Of a stretch of 64,000 bases of DNA, positions 26,748-35,857 are shown piece by piece. Made by a program: the position numbers and the translations under genes. The notes under the pieces were generated by a model. That model made no database searches, was not told the DNA's origin, and worked only from the letters and a program-made list of their open reading frames with translations. Location: the NCBI RefSeq assembly GCF_001458195.1, contig NZ_CYPU01000031.1, positions 28,984 to 92,983 on the forward strand, in the 5' to 3' direction. Source of the stretch: Ruegeria atlantica (GTDB lineage: Bacteria > Pseudomonadota > Alphaproteobacteria > Rhodobacterales > Rhodobacteraceae). Each line of letters starts with the position of its first letter. The first letter of the stretch is position 1.

Positions 26748-28103
26748 ATGGAACAGGTGCAAGTCGGAGCGGGCCAGCCGGTCACGGTGAAGGCCCGCCC
26801 GGAAGAGTGTTTTGCTCTGATCGGAGCTGGGCCCATGGGTCTGGCAATGGCCAAGACACTTGTCGAGCAGGGAGTGCCATTTCAGGGATTTGAACTGGCT
26901 GATGATGTGGGTGGTCTGTGGAACATCGATGCCCCTCGGTCTACGATGTACGAGACCGCCCACCTCATATCGTCCAAGAAAATGACCGAATTCACCGACT
27001 TCCCTATGCAGGAAGAAACGGCGGAGTATCCATCACATCGCGAGCTCAAGACGTATTTCCACGACTTCGCAAACGCATTTGACCTGTACCAGCACTATCA
27101 CTTTGGTGCCGAGGTCCTGAGCACCACACCGCTGGACGCAGGCGGATGGGAGGTGAAGTGGCGCGACAAGGCAGGCACTGAGCACTGCCAGATCTTTGCG
27201 GGTGTTCTGATCGCCAACGGCACATTGTCTGAACCCAACCTACCCAAGTTTGAGGGAGAATTTACCGGCGAGCTGATCCACGCCTCGGACTACCGTTATC
27301 CGACGCAATTCACAGGCAAGCGGGTTCTGGTCATTGGGGCCGGAAACTCGGGCTGCGACATCGCGGTTGATGCCATTCACCACGGGCAGTCCTGCGATAT
27401 CTCGATGCGCCGGGGGTACTATTTTGTACCCAAATACGTCTTCGGTGTTCCGGCCGACACGATGGGCGGGAAGATCAAACTGCCCATGTGGCTGAAACGA
27501 AAAGTCGACGGTGCAATCCTGAAATGGTTCGTGGGTGATCCGCAGAAATATGGCTTTCCCAAGCCAGATTACGCCCTGTACGAGTCACACCCCGTCGTCA
27601 ACTCGCTGATCCTGTTCCACGCCGGGCATGGCGATTTGAAGGTGCGCCCTGACATTGAAAGATTTGACGGCAAGACGGTCCATTTCCGTGATGGCACCAG
27701 TGCTGAATACGACATGATTCTGGCCGCGACCGGGTACAAATTGCACTACCCGTTCATCGACAAGTCGCACTTGAACTGGCAGGGCGACGCCCCGCACTTG
27801 TACCTGAACTGCATGCACCCGACCCGCGATGATCTGTTCGTCCTGGGTATGATCGAGGCGTCGGGCCTAGGGTGGCAAGGACGGCACGAACAGGCCGAGA
27901 TGGTGGCGCGCTATATCGCGGGACTGAGATCCGGAAACTCTGCCGCAAAGACCATTCACGCGGCCAAATCCCAAAAATTCGAACGTGCGACCGGCGGCAT
28001 GAACTATATCGACTTGCCCCGGATGGCCTATTATGTCGACAAAGCGACCTACCGCGGTGAAGTGACCCGGCAGATCGCGGCGTTGAAAGCGGCCCAGTCA
28101 TGA
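26748..28103 (+). CDS. flavin-containing monooxygenase (FMO/BVMO type)
   Basis: 451 residues. First Rossmann site LIGAGPMGLAMAKTL for FAD, the FMO-type fingerprint in FTGELIHASDY (F-x-G-x3-H-x3-Y), and a second Rossmann site VLVIGAGNSGCDIA for NADPH. These mark an NADPH/O2-dependent oxygenase acting on soft nucleophiles or on ketones (Baeyer-Villiger). Strong ribosome site. First gene of a four-gene operon with a transporter and two SDR enzymes, so its substrate is probably taken up by the next gene product. Confidence 0.92.
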   Translation: MEQVQVGAGQPVTVKARPEECFALIGAGPMGLAMAKTLVEQGVPFQGFELADDVGGLWNIDAPRSTMYETAHLISSKKMTEFTDFPMQEETAEYPSHRELKTYFHDFANAFDLYQHYHFGAEVLSTTPLDAGGWEVKWRDKAGTEHCQIFAGVLIANGTLSEPNLPKFEGEFTGELIHASDYRYPTQFTGKRVLVIGAGNSGCDIAVDAIHHGQSCDISMRRGYYFVPKYVFGVPADTMGGKIKLPMWLKRKVDGAILKWFVGDPQKYGFPKPDYALYESHPVVNSLILFHAGHGDLKVRPDIERFDGKTVHFRDGTSAEYDMILAATGYKLHYPFIDKSHLNWQGDAPHLYLNCMHPTRDDLFVLGMIEASGLGWQGRHEQAEMVARYIAGLRSGNSAAKTIHAAKSQKFERATGGMNYIDLPRMAYYVDKATYRGEVTRQIAALKAAQS

Positions 28104-29014
28104 ACGGGATCGACGATGTCGCGCTGAACTTCGATGCAGGCAACCTAAAGCTGCTGAACGTCATCCTTGCCGTCGTGATGTTCTCAATCGCGCTGGATCT
28201 TAGGATGGATGACTTTCGCCGGATCCTGCGCGGACCGAAACCGTTGCTTGTTGGGCTGGCGTCCCAGTTTTTGGTTCTACCCGCACTCACCTTTCTGATG
28301 CTGCTGGTGGTCAATCCACTACCGTCGGTCGCGATGGGGCTGATCCTTGTAGCGGCCTGCCCGGGTGGGAACATCTCGAATTTCATGACCCATCGCGCAG
28401 GCGGAAACGTGGCGCTTTCGGTGTCGATGACAGCTTTCGCAACCGTCGGCGCGATCATCATCACGCCCGCTAATGTTGCGCTGTGGGGGAATCTTTACGC
28501 CCCAACACGAGAAATCCTGCAAAGGACAGAAATCGACCCGGTCGCAGTGGCCATTACGGTCGGCTTCATGCTGATCCTACCGCTGATCCTTGGCATGCTG
28601 GTAAATGCGCGTTTCACAGCCGTCGCCGATAAAATCCGCCGCCCGATGCAGTGGCTTTCGATGGCGATCTTCATCACATTCATCATGGTTGCGCTCGCCG
28701 CGAACTGGGCAATCTTCCAGCATTTTGCGACCACGATCATCGGGATTGTTATCCTGCATAACGCGCTGGCTTTTATGGGCGGGTATCTGACCGCGACGGC
28801 CGCTAATCTGTCGGAACGCGACCGCCGGTCTGTCACAATCGAAACTGGGATTCAGAACTCGGGCCTTGGCCTCATCCTGATTTTCGCCTTTTTCGGAGGG
28901 CTTGGCGGCATGGCGGTGGCCGCCGCTCTTTGGGGCATCTGGCACGCAATCTCGGGGTTGGCTCTGGCCGCCTTCTTCGCAAGACGAGAGGTGCCCGAAT
29001 GCGCCACATCCTGA
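28100..29014 (+). CDS. bile acid:sodium symporter (BASS/SBF) family transporter
   Basis: 304 residues with nine or ten membrane helices. The SBF features are visible: RMDDFRRILRGPKP early, GLILVAACPGGNISNFMT in the crossover region, and IETGIQNSGLGLILIF with the conserved E-x-G-x-Q-N stretch. BASS proteins import organic anions with Na+. Overlaps the monooxygenase stop by 4 nt, which ties transport to oxidation. Arsenite-efflux ACR3 proteins are related, but no arsenic genes are nearby. Confidence 0.88.
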   Translation: MNGIDDVALNFDAGNLKLLNVILAVVMFSIALDLRMDDFRRILRGPKPLLVGLASQFLVLPALTFLMLLVVNPLPSVAMGLILVAACPGGNISNFMTHRAGGNVALSVSMTAFATVGAIIITPANVALWGNLYAPTREILQRTEIDPVAVAITVGFMLILPLILGMLVNARFTAVADKIRRPMQWLSMAIFITFIMVALAANWAIFQHFATTIIGIVILHNALAFMGGYLTATAANLSERDRRSVTIETGIQNSGLGLILIFAFFGGLGGMAVAAALWGIWHAISGLALAAFFARREVPECATS

Positions 29015-29937
29015 TCACCGGAGCTGCGGGCTCGGTGGGCACTGCCCTGCTGCAACGGTTGGGCGATCGTGCCGACATCACGATCACCGCAACCGATATT
29101 CAAGAACCCGCCAACTTGCCGAAAAATGCACGGTTCGTACGAATGGACGTCACCGGCAACGCGCCTCTCAACGTCATTCTGGCTGAAGAACCGGACACCA
29201 TTGTTCATCTGGCGTCCATCGTGACCCCCGGTCCGAGCTCGACCAGAGACCATGAATATCAGGTTGATGTCGAAGGTACTCGAAATGTGCTGAGTGCGGC
29301 GATTGCCGCCAGGGTCAAGCGTCTGGTGGTTACCTCTTCGGGGGCCGCTTATGGGTATCATGCCGATAACCCGGTTCCCTTGCGCGAAACGGATGCGATA
29401 CGAGGCAATCAGGAGTTTGCCTATTCCTGGCACAAGCGGCTGGTCGAAGAAATGCTGGCCGAAGCCAGACAAACCATGCCCGGCCTCGAACAGGTTGTTC
29501 TGCGCGTGGGCACTGTGCTGGGGCCAAAGGTTGAAAATCAGATAACAGCCCTTTTTCACAAACCCCGTCTGCTGGGGCTGAAAGGATCAGACAGCCCGTT
29601 TGTGTTCATCTGGGATGAAGATCTGGCCGATATCCTGGTTCGTGCGGCGACTGACGGGCCTGCCGGTGTCTTCAACGTTGCCGGCGACGGCTCGCTGAGC
29701 ATCTCACAGATCGCATCACAGATGAGCAAACCGTTGCGTCGGCTATCTCCGGCGGTGGTCAGGGCCGCTCTGACCATTGCCCGCCCGCTGCGCCTGTCGC
29801 GTTATGGCCCAGAGCAAGTGCGTTTTCTTCTGTATCGCCCTGTATTGAACAATGCCGCGCTGAAAGGCGAATTCGGCTATCACCCCAAATTCACGAGTGC
29901 CGAGGCGTTCGATCGCTGGTGGGAGGCTACCCAATGA
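28999..29937 (+). CDS. NAD-dependent epimerase/dehydratase (extended SDR)
   Basis: 312 residues. Starts MRHILITGAAGSVGTALL, the GxxGxxG cofactor site; the active-site pair is in YSWHK (Tyr-x3-Lys) with T-S-S-G-A upstream. Begins inside the last 16 bp of the transporter gene, so translationally coupled. Could be a 3-beta-hydroxysteroid-type or sugar-type dehydrogenase; context favours the oxidation of a pathway alcohol. Confidence 0.88.
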   Translation: MRHILITGAAGSVGTALLQRLGDRADITITATDIQEPANLPKNARFVRMDVTGNAPLNVILAEEPDTIVHLASIVTPGPSSTRDHEYQVDVEGTRNVLSAAIAARVKRLVVTSSGAAYGYHADNPVPLRETDAIRGNQEFAYSWHKRLVEEMLAEARQTMPGLEQVVLRVGTVLGPKVENQITALFHKPRLLGLKGSDSPFVFIWDEDLADILVRAATDGPAGVFNVAGDGSLSISQIASQMSKPLRRLSPAVVRAALTIARPLRLSRYGPEQVRFLLYRPVLNNAALKGEFGYHPKFTSAEAFDRWWEATQ

Positions 29938-30713
29938 AACCAACCGCTGTCATTACAGGAGGAGCCGGAGGGCTGGGCCGTGCATTGTCCGCCGCGCTAA
30001 GGGCCGACGGTTGGCATACCGCATTGATTGATTTACCGGGGCAAGAACTTGACGCGCTCGCCAATCTGGATGACGTTAGCACCTATGCCTGTGATCTGAC
30101 CGACGCTGATCAATGCAAAGACACCTGCACCCGGATCATTGCGGCAAGAGACTCCATAGATCTGGTGATTTACAATGCAGGTGTCTCGCAGATTTCTGCG
30201 TTTTCGGACAGCGATATGCGCTCGCACCGAAACTTGTTCGAAATCAACTATTTCGCTGCAGTTTGTTGCGCTCAGGATTTTCTGGACGCGGTCAGGAAAG
30301 CCAGGGGTACACACCTCGCGATCTCTTCCGTTGCAGGTTTTGCACCCCTCATTCATCGAACCGCCTATGCAGCCAGCAAACACGCGATGGAGGGGTTCTT
30401 TAAGTCCCTTCGCGCCGAGGAATCCGCCCACGGGGTTCGCGTTTCCATCGCCGCGCCATCCTTTGTGGCGACCAATATCGGGCGACCGGAGGCCGCAGAC
30501 GCTGGGTTCGTTCGTCCCGGCTCTGCCTCGGATGGTATCGACTACATGGAGCCGGAAGCGGCGGCGCAGGTAATCTTGCAAGGTTACCGGCGACGTAAAG
30601 ACTACATCCCAGTCGGGCGGATCGCACAGATCGCCAATCTGGTAAACCGTCTGGCACCAAAGCTCTATTTCCGTCAGATGATGCGGACGGTAGGTAGTCG
30701 ACGAACGCCCTGA
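29934..30713 (+). CDS. classical short-chain dehydrogenase/reductase
   Basis: 259 residues. TGGAGGLGRAL (cofactor), YNAGVSQ, catalytic Ser in ISSVAGF and Tyr-Lys in YAASKHA. Overlaps the epimerase stop by 4 nt and ends the operon, whose last base is 4 bp from the convergent kinase gene. Likely works on the same catabolic or biosynthetic route as the monooxygenase. Confidence 0.92.
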   Translation: MKPTAVITGGAGGLGRALSAALRADGWHTALIDLPGQELDALANLDDVSTYACDLTDADQCKDTCTRIIAARDSIDLVIYNAGVSQISAFSDSDMRSHRNLFEINYFAAVCCAQDFLDAVRKARGTHLAISSVAGFAPLIHRTAYAASKHAMEGFFKSLRAEESAHGVRVSIAAPSFVATNIGRPEAADAGFVRPGSASDGIDYMEPEAAAQVILQGYRRRKDYIPVGRIAQIANLVNRLAPKLYFRQMMRTVGSRRTP

Positions 30714-30717
30714 CCTG

Positions 30718-32922
30718 TCAACTGACCGAAGCCTCAAACACTGATTTTAGTTTTCGTGCATCAATCGGCTTGTGCAGCAAAAGGTAGCCTGCCGTCTTGC
30801 AAGAGTCGGCCAATTCGGTCGAACGATCAGCGGAAATGATGCAACCGGGCAGTTGCCCGAATTCGCGTGTCAGTTCGGCAATGGCCTCGGTCCCGGTCTC
30901 GTCGCCGTCCGGTTGAAAATCGGCGACAATGACATCCGGTAAAATCCCGATCTCGTGCAGCAGGTTTGCCGCCTCATCTTTGCTGGCCGCTTCCAATACC
31001 TGAACGCCCCAGTTTTCCATCGTCATGCACAGCGCGCCGCGCAGGTTGTCATCGTTTTCAATCAGCAAGGCAACCGTCCTGTGCAGCACGTCCGAGCGCG
31101 GCTTTATCGACGGCTCACCACTATTCAGCGCATCGCGTGCCTGGCCTGCTGATGGAACCGTGATTGAAAAAACGGTTCCGCGCCCCAGTTCGGACTGCAA
31201 ATTTATCGGATGTTTCAGCAAACCACAGGCGCGTTCCACAATGGCAAGGCCCAAACCCATGCCTTCGGCCGCACTGGCGTCTGAATGAATACGTTTAAAT
31301 TCCTGAAAAACAACGTCTCTCTGGTCTGGCGCGATCCCAATTCCTGTATCCCAAACCTGGATCGAAACGGTCTTCCCCAGTCGCCTTACACCAACCAGAA
31401 CCCTACCCGTTTCCGTGTACCGGATCGCATTTGACAGCAGGTTTTGCAGAACACGCCGCAGGTAACTGGCATCACTTCTGACAACCGCATCGGTACCGAC
31501 AAATCGCAATCCAAGCCCCTTGGCTTGCGCCATGGGCCTAAAGGCGTCCTCCATCTGGGAAAAAAGCTCACCGACAGGGACCGAGGATAAGTGAACCGAT
31601 GCCCGTCCGGAATCCAGTTTCGAAATATCCAGCAGCGCCTCAAGAATGTGTTCGACACTGTTTAGGGCGCTCTCTGCTTTCACCGCGACTGCGCGCGCAT
31701 CGGCCTTGTCCAATCCACTGCCCAGTGTCGAGACGTAGAGTTTTGCAGCCGACAGAGGTTGCAGCAGATCATGGCTGGCCGCTGCGACAAAGCGCGATTT
31801 TGATGCGTTCGCGCGTTCTGCCTCGTTCAGCGCGTCCGCAAGCTCCATTGTCCGCGATGCAACGCGCTGTTCCAACAGTTCCTTGGCCTCGACCAGGGCT
31901 TGCGCGGATTTTCTTTCAGCCGTCACATCGGTGAAGGAAATCACGAAACCCCGGTCCGGCATTTCCTGCGCGAAGACTGACAATACCTTGGCACGACCGC
32001 TGTGCATCTGGAATTGCAACGGCGGGCGCTCGGTCGAGCGATTGACCCAGGCCAGCAGGTCGGCGTCGCTCACACCCCCCTCAAAACTGACGGTCGCGCT
32101 TAACCGGTGAAACAACGTCTGGAACGGTGCCCCCATCTGAAATTGCGCATTGGGAATGGCCAGAAGTTCGCTCGCGCGGTTGTTCCACCCGACCAGGCGC
32201 AGCGTACTGTCAAAAATACAAACACCCTGATCGATATGTTCAAGTGTCGCGCGGATCAGCCGGGCCTTGTCATCTAGAATACGGTCCCTTTCCTGCCGTT
32301 CGATTCGCATGATGTCGGTTACATCCGTCTGCAAAATAACGGTACCGCCATCCGGTGTCCGATGTTCCGACACCTGCATCCAGCGGTTGCCGCTAAGGCG
32401 AATGTTAAAGACAACGTGATCTTCAGCATGGCGCGCCATGCGCCGTTGCACCCAGTCTTTTGGGGAAACGACCCCTGGCAGGGCCAGGAACCTGGACTGG
32501 CTGACCAACCCGACATAATCGGTGAACCGCAGCCCCGGTGCCAGCTTGGTTTGGATGTCAGGCATATGCAGGCCAAAGCGGCTATTGCACAGGACCATTT
32601 CTTCATCCCGGTTGAACAGCGCAAACCCTTCCTGCACCGCCTCGATCGCATTGGCGAGGTTTGCGCGGGCGGCTTCGGTTTCCTGATTGGCCTGCGCCAA
32701 GCGCGCGTTCGAGTCGTTGAGCAAGTCCAACGCCCGCTCAAGGTCATCTGTCCGGGCCCGCACTTCCTGTTCCAACATGGCCGCCCGCTGAAACTGAGCA
32801 TAAGCCGCACCCGAGGCATCAGTGGATTCCTCGACCCGCCGCATCAACGCCGCGACAATCTTCAGCAGTTTTTCATTCTGCCGATCAAGCGGATCATTGG
32901 GGTCGGTCAGAGATTCAATCAT
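30718..32922 (-). CDS. hybrid sensor histidine kinase (PAS-PAS-HisKA-HATPase-REC), NahK-like
   Basis: 734 residues from the ATG at 32922 (a GTG lies one codon earlier). N-terminal coiled coil to residue 90; PAS domains at about 90-205 and 220-340; a second coiled coil; HisKA with the phospho-acceptor H384 in ASHDLLQPLSA; HATPase with N-box LQNLLSNAIRYT and G boxes DTGIGI and MGLGLAI; C-terminal receiver with D668 in VIVADFQPDG and Lys in HKP. No membrane segment, so cytoplasmic. Lies directly downstream of a FIST sensor and upstream of nothing else on its strand; the layout resembles the NosP/NahK pair of pseudomonads. It likely passes phosphate to the LuxR-type regulator encoded two genes upstream. 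Confidence 0.93.
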   Translation of the reverse strand: MIESLTDPNDPLDRQNEKLLKIVAALMRRVEESTDASGAAYAQFQRAAMLEQEVRARTDDLERALDLLNDSNARLAQANQETEAARANLANAIEAVQEGFALFNRDEEMVLCNSRFGLHMPDIQTKLAPGLRFTDYVGLVSQSRFLALPGVVSPKDWVQRRMARHAEDHVVFNIRLSGNRWMQVSEHRTPDGGTVILQTDVTDIMRIERQERDRILDDKARLIRATLEHIDQGVCIFDSTLRLVGWNNRASELLAIPNAQFQMGAPFQTLFHRLSATVSFEGGVSDADLLAWVNRSTERPPLQFQMHSGRAKVLSVFAQEMPDRGFVISFTDVTAERKSAQALVEAKELLEQRVASRTMELADALNEAERANASKSRFVAAASHDLLQPLSAAKLYVSTLGSGLDKADARAVAVKAESALNSVEHILEALLDISKLDSGRASVHLSSVPVGELFSQMEDAFRPMAQAKGLGLRFVGTDAVVRSDASYLRRVLQNLLSNAIRYTETGRVLVGVRRLGKTVSIQVWDTGIGIAPDQRDVVFQEFKRIHSDASAAEGMGLGLAIVERACGLLKHPINLQSELGRGTVFSITVPSAGQARDALNSGEPSIKPRSDVLHRTVALLIENDDNLRGALCMTMENWGVQVLEAASKDEAANLLHEIGILPDVIVADFQPDGDETGTEAIAELTREFGQLPGCIISADRSTELADSCKTAGYLLLHKPIDARKLKSVFEASVS

Positions 32923-32925
32923 CAC

Positions 32926-34095
32926 CTACCCGTCTTCCGGAGGATAGATCGCAACGCCGGTTAGCGTCTGGTTCACATGGATCGAATTGAATTGCTCGCC
33001 ATAGGTCGAAAACCCGACGACATGGTTCTCGGCCAGCAGGCGCGAAATCTCGCCCGTCTTTTGCTTTTCCTGTGCTTCCAGTCGACGCAAGATGCAATCG
33101 CAGCCCAAGATCGTGTCCGGATGGGTGGTCTGTGTCAGCGCGGCGATTTCTTCCTCGAGATGCGAAACCATGTCGCGAGGTTCGGCCAGCGTCAGCACCA
33201 GCCCCTCATCAATCGCGGAAAAGAACACAAGGTCACCATTGCCCGCGACGCGCTGAATGGCCCGCACATGATGCTGGCCGCCGATCTGCACAACCAGCGG
33301 GTGGGCCGCGAAGGTAAAGGTCGTCAGTTGTTCAGGGTCTTTTCCAAGTAGACGGGCATATTCGCGCGCCGCTGGCTCGGCGTTGATTTCCTGCACGATA
33401 CGGTTTGCCGGATCGGCCTTGGTGACAACCATACGCCGCGCCGTTGGCACCAGGTGATCCGTCTTGAACACTTTGATCGGGCAGCGCGTGCGAACCTGCG
33501 TCAGGATCGCCGCGTTCTGCTTGGCCTGACCGTCCATCAACACATAGGTCGCGCCGAAACGGGTTCCGTCCCCTGCGGACCCGCCGAACAAGGGCACCGG
33601 CCCCAGTCCAACGGCGAGTTCAGACGTCAGCGCATCCTCTTTCGTCGACAACCCGTCGATCATCAAAAAGGAAAACTCGTGTTTCCAATCCGGTGCGGAC
33701 GCCGCCATTTCGTTACGGTTGCGGATCATCTGGTCGATTATGCCCTGCGCCGAGAAATTCCCAAGATCGGGCACCAACAGAGTGCGCACCTCGAAATGCG
33801 AAGACGGTAATCCGATGGCGACAATCTGATCTTCGCCATAGCCGCAATCTGCAAGCTCGCCCGCTGTGGTGCATCCGATTACAGGCGTTGGCGCAAAGGC
33901 ATCGACTGCCTCGGAAATAACCGCCGCCGCATCCGCGCCGGAGCTTACGAACAGAATAACCAAGGACAAAAGATCATTGCCGAAGGATCCGGCGAGTTTT
34001 TCAATCGCCTGATCCGTGTCGCGATGTACAAAGCCCGTTTTGACGATACCTGGCGTACGGGCAGCAGCTGTCGCCCACCCGACTGCTTGGTTCAT
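32926..34095 (-). CDS. FIST domain sensor protein, NosP-like
   Basis: 389 residues. FIST_N (about 30-240) and FIST_C (about 245-375) are recognisable (VIGCTTAGELADCGYGEDQIV, split by variable parts; later DCILRRLEAQEKQKT, then VVGFSTYGEQFNSIHVNQTL, close to the C-terminal FIST signature). I start at 34095 because GGGAGG lies 8 nt upstream and the longer reading adds a basic non-family tail. FIST proteins bind small ligands; NosP members bind haem and nitric oxide and regulate an adjacent histidine kinase. The stop is followed at once by the kinase start. Haem binding is inferred from context, not seen. Confidence 0.88.
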   Translation of the reverse strand: MNQAVGWATAAARTPGIVKTGFVHRDTDQAIEKLAGSFGNDLLSLVILFVSSGADAAAVISEAVDAFAPTPVIGCTTAGELADCGYGEDQIVAIGLPSSHFEVRTLLVPDLGNFSAQGIIDQMIRNRNEMAASAPDWKHEFSFLMIDGLSTKEDALTSELAVGLGPVPLFGGSAGDGTRFGATYVLMDGQAKQNAAILTQVRTRCPIKVFKTDHLVPTARRMVVTKADPANRIVQEINAEPAAREYARLLGKDPEQLTTFTFAAHPLVVQIGGQHHVRAIQRVAGNGDLVFFSAIDEGLVLTLAEPRDMVSHLEEEIAALTQTTHPDTILGCDCILRRLEAQEKQKTGEISRLLAENHVVGFSTYGEQFNSIHVNQTLTGVAIYPPEDG

Positions 34096-34146
34096 CCTGC
34101 CCTCCTCCCTGAAGCGCAACTTTCTCATATGATATGGCGCGAGGGC

Positions 34147-34824
34147 TTATTCTTGCAAGACGCTGGCAAGAGAAGCCTTCTTGGCAAGCAGCACGGCCTG
34201 CGTACGGCTTTGCACGCCGAGTTTACGCATGATTGCAGTTACATGCGCCTTGACTGTGGTCTCGGCAATGGACAGATCAAACGCGATCTGCTTGTTCAGT
34301 TTGCCTTCACAGATAAGCTGCAGAATGCGCGATTGCTGATTGGTTAAAGTGGCAAGCCGATTGGCGGCGTCGCTGTGTTCGGTATCCGCATCGTCGTCAA
34401 TCAGCGCAAAACCGTCTGGCACGAAGACGTCCCCGGAATGAACTGTCTCGAAAGCTGTACGAAACACGTCTCGCTGGCTGTGCTTGGGGACATAGCCTGA
34501 GGCACCCGCACGGATCACCTGACTGATCACGCGGTTCTCTGAAATCGACGACACCACGATGACCGGTGCATCGGTGGCCGCTTTGACGCGCACCAAACCT
34601 TCAAGCCCGTCCACATCCGGCAGGTTGAGGTCCAGTATAACCGCATCTGGTCGCACCCCACCGTCAATCAGAGCAATCGCGTTTTCCAATCGATCTGCGG
34701 TGTGGATTTCACCGATACGAGTGACACTTTGCAGCGTCATCGACAAAGCATCACAAAACAATGGATGGTCATCGACGATCAGGACTTTGTCAAAATCAAT
34801 CTGTCCGGCGGTTTTTGCAAACAT
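34147..34824 (-). CDS. LuxR/NarL-type response regulator
   Basis: 225 residues from ATG 34824. Receiver domain at the N-terminus with acidic pair D18-D19 (LIVDDHPLF), phospho-acceptor D65 (VILDLNLPDVDG) and the switch Lys (YVPKHS). C-terminal LuxR HTH (about 155-215: LTNQQSRILQLICEGKLNKQ then IAETTVKAHV). Gap of only about 50 bp to the FIST gene on the same strand, so the three form one signalling operon. There is no autoinducer-binding domain. Target genes are not evident. Confidence 0.92.
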   Translation of the reverse strand: MFAKTAGQIDFDKVLIVDDHPLFCDALSMTLQSVTRIGEIHTADRLENAIALIDGGVRPDAVILDLNLPDVDGLEGLVRVKAATDAPVIVVSSISENRVISQVIRAGASGYVPKHSQRDVFRTAFETVHSGDVFVPDGFALIDDDADTEHSDAANRLATLTNQQSRILQLICEGKLNKQIAFDLSIAETTVKAHVTAIMRKLGVQSRTQAVLLAKKASLASVLQE

Positions 34825-34920
34825 GAAACTTGGCCTTCGCAATCTGGTTGTCCCAACCCTAGCAACCGTCGGGTGCCGCGCCTACTGGCGAAACGTCGTA
34901 TAGCCGGAACCAAAGTTTGG

Positions 34921-35391
34921 CTATGCCTCCGGGCTTTGGGGCAAAATCGATTGACGTAAGATCGCTGTCACTTTGGCTCCGATCTGGGGGGCTTCACTTT
35001 CTCTGGGGCCAGCGATGTTCAATATCTTATTAGGCCTCGCCATGCCCCATTGCTTTACTTGGCGCGCACACGCCTCAAGCCCCTGCCCTAGATCAACGAC
35101 CAGATAAGGCTTTCCGATCTCTTGCGCAAAATCGATCGTCAACTGCGTTCCCGGACTGGTCGATCCATCCACAAACACAAGCAAAGCGTCGCAGGTCAAA
35201 ACGTTCAGCTTAGTGCGTTCGGCGACATCCGCGGACTGTGTTTCATTCAAACCAGAGAAACGATCCGGAATGCGGCCCGCCTCATTCAAGCGGCCTTTCG
35301 GAACCCAGCCGCCATAGGGAATGTCGTTTTCCAAAGCGAACTGGAAAGCCGCCATATCAACGCCTGTTTGTCCGCCGGTTATGATTTTCAC
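34921..35391 (-). CDS. putative molybdenum carrier / YpsA-like Rossmann protein
   Basis: 156 residues, GTG start. KIITGGQTGVDMAAF at the N-terminus, PYGGWVPKGRLNEAG, and VDGSTSPGTQLTIDFA fit the family annotated as putative molybdenum carrier, related to LOG/SLOG nucleotide-binding folds. Cytoplasmic. True function in bacteria is unclear; SLOG relatives bind nucleotide-derived signals. Stands alone with short gaps on each side. Confidence 0.8.
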   Translation of the reverse strand: MKIITGGQTGVDMAAFQFALENDIPYGGWVPKGRLNEAGRIPDRFSGLNETQSADVAERTKLNVLTCDALLVFVDGSTSPGTQLTIDFAQEIGKPYLVVDLGQGLEACARQVKQWGMARPNKILNIAGPRESEAPQIGAKVTAILRQSILPQSPEA

Positions 35392-35422
35392 AAGACGCTC
35401 CTTACCCTAAATCAGCGCCTTG

Positions 35423-35857
35423 CTAGCCCAACAGACCGATTTCATGCCCGTCAATGATAATCGCCAGATCCCAGTATTTTCTGATTTCTTCCTCGGCGGC
35501 CTGGGCTGCAGCAGCCTCTTCGGGAACGCGTTCGACCCGAAACCCGAACCGTTCAAGCCCGCAATAGTCCACTCGGCTGAGAATGACGGGAAAAACCTCC
35601 CGCTCCATCGCGGCGGCGGCCAACAGCCTTGCGATACGATATGGCGTTTCTGGTGGTTCATGCACCCGCACGCCGATATGCACCGGGCCGCCGGGCTCCC
35701 GGTCCCACAGCATGAGCGAGGGGGCCAGCCGCATATTCGGAAAGATAACCTTGCCAAGCGGCTTGGTGTCACGATCCTCATTGATCAGATCGTCCAGCGG
35801 CTCGGGTCGATTTGGCGACGCTCTGCTGAGGATTTCGAACCATAAATCACTGGTCAT
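35423..35857 (-). CDS. conserved hypothetical protein in glycosyltransferase cluster
   Basis: 144 residues, soluble, acidic towards the C-terminus (an Ala/Glu-rich helix near 113-125). I do not recognise the family. Its ATG overlaps the stop of the large glycosyltransferase gene by 4 nt, so it is co-translated with it and may be an accessory to that enzyme. Confidence 0.6.
   Translation of the reverse strand: MTSDLWFEILSRASPNRPEPLDDLINEDRDTKPLGKVIFPNMRLAPSLMLWDREPGGPVHIGVRVHEPPETPYRIARLLAAAAMEREVFPVILSRVDYCGLERFGFRVERVPEEAAAAQAAEEEIRKYWDLAIIIDGHEIGLLG

Noticed and set aside
28100..29014. Arsenite efflux pump (ACR3)
   Set aside because: Related fold, but the sequence is closer to SBF/BASS proteins and there is no arsR, arsC or other arsenic gene; the operon is oxidoreductive.
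34147..34824. LuxR-type protein as a quorum-sensing regulator
   Set aside because: Its N-terminus is a phosphorylation receiver domain, not an acyl-homoserine-lactone-binding domain, and no luxI gene is present.
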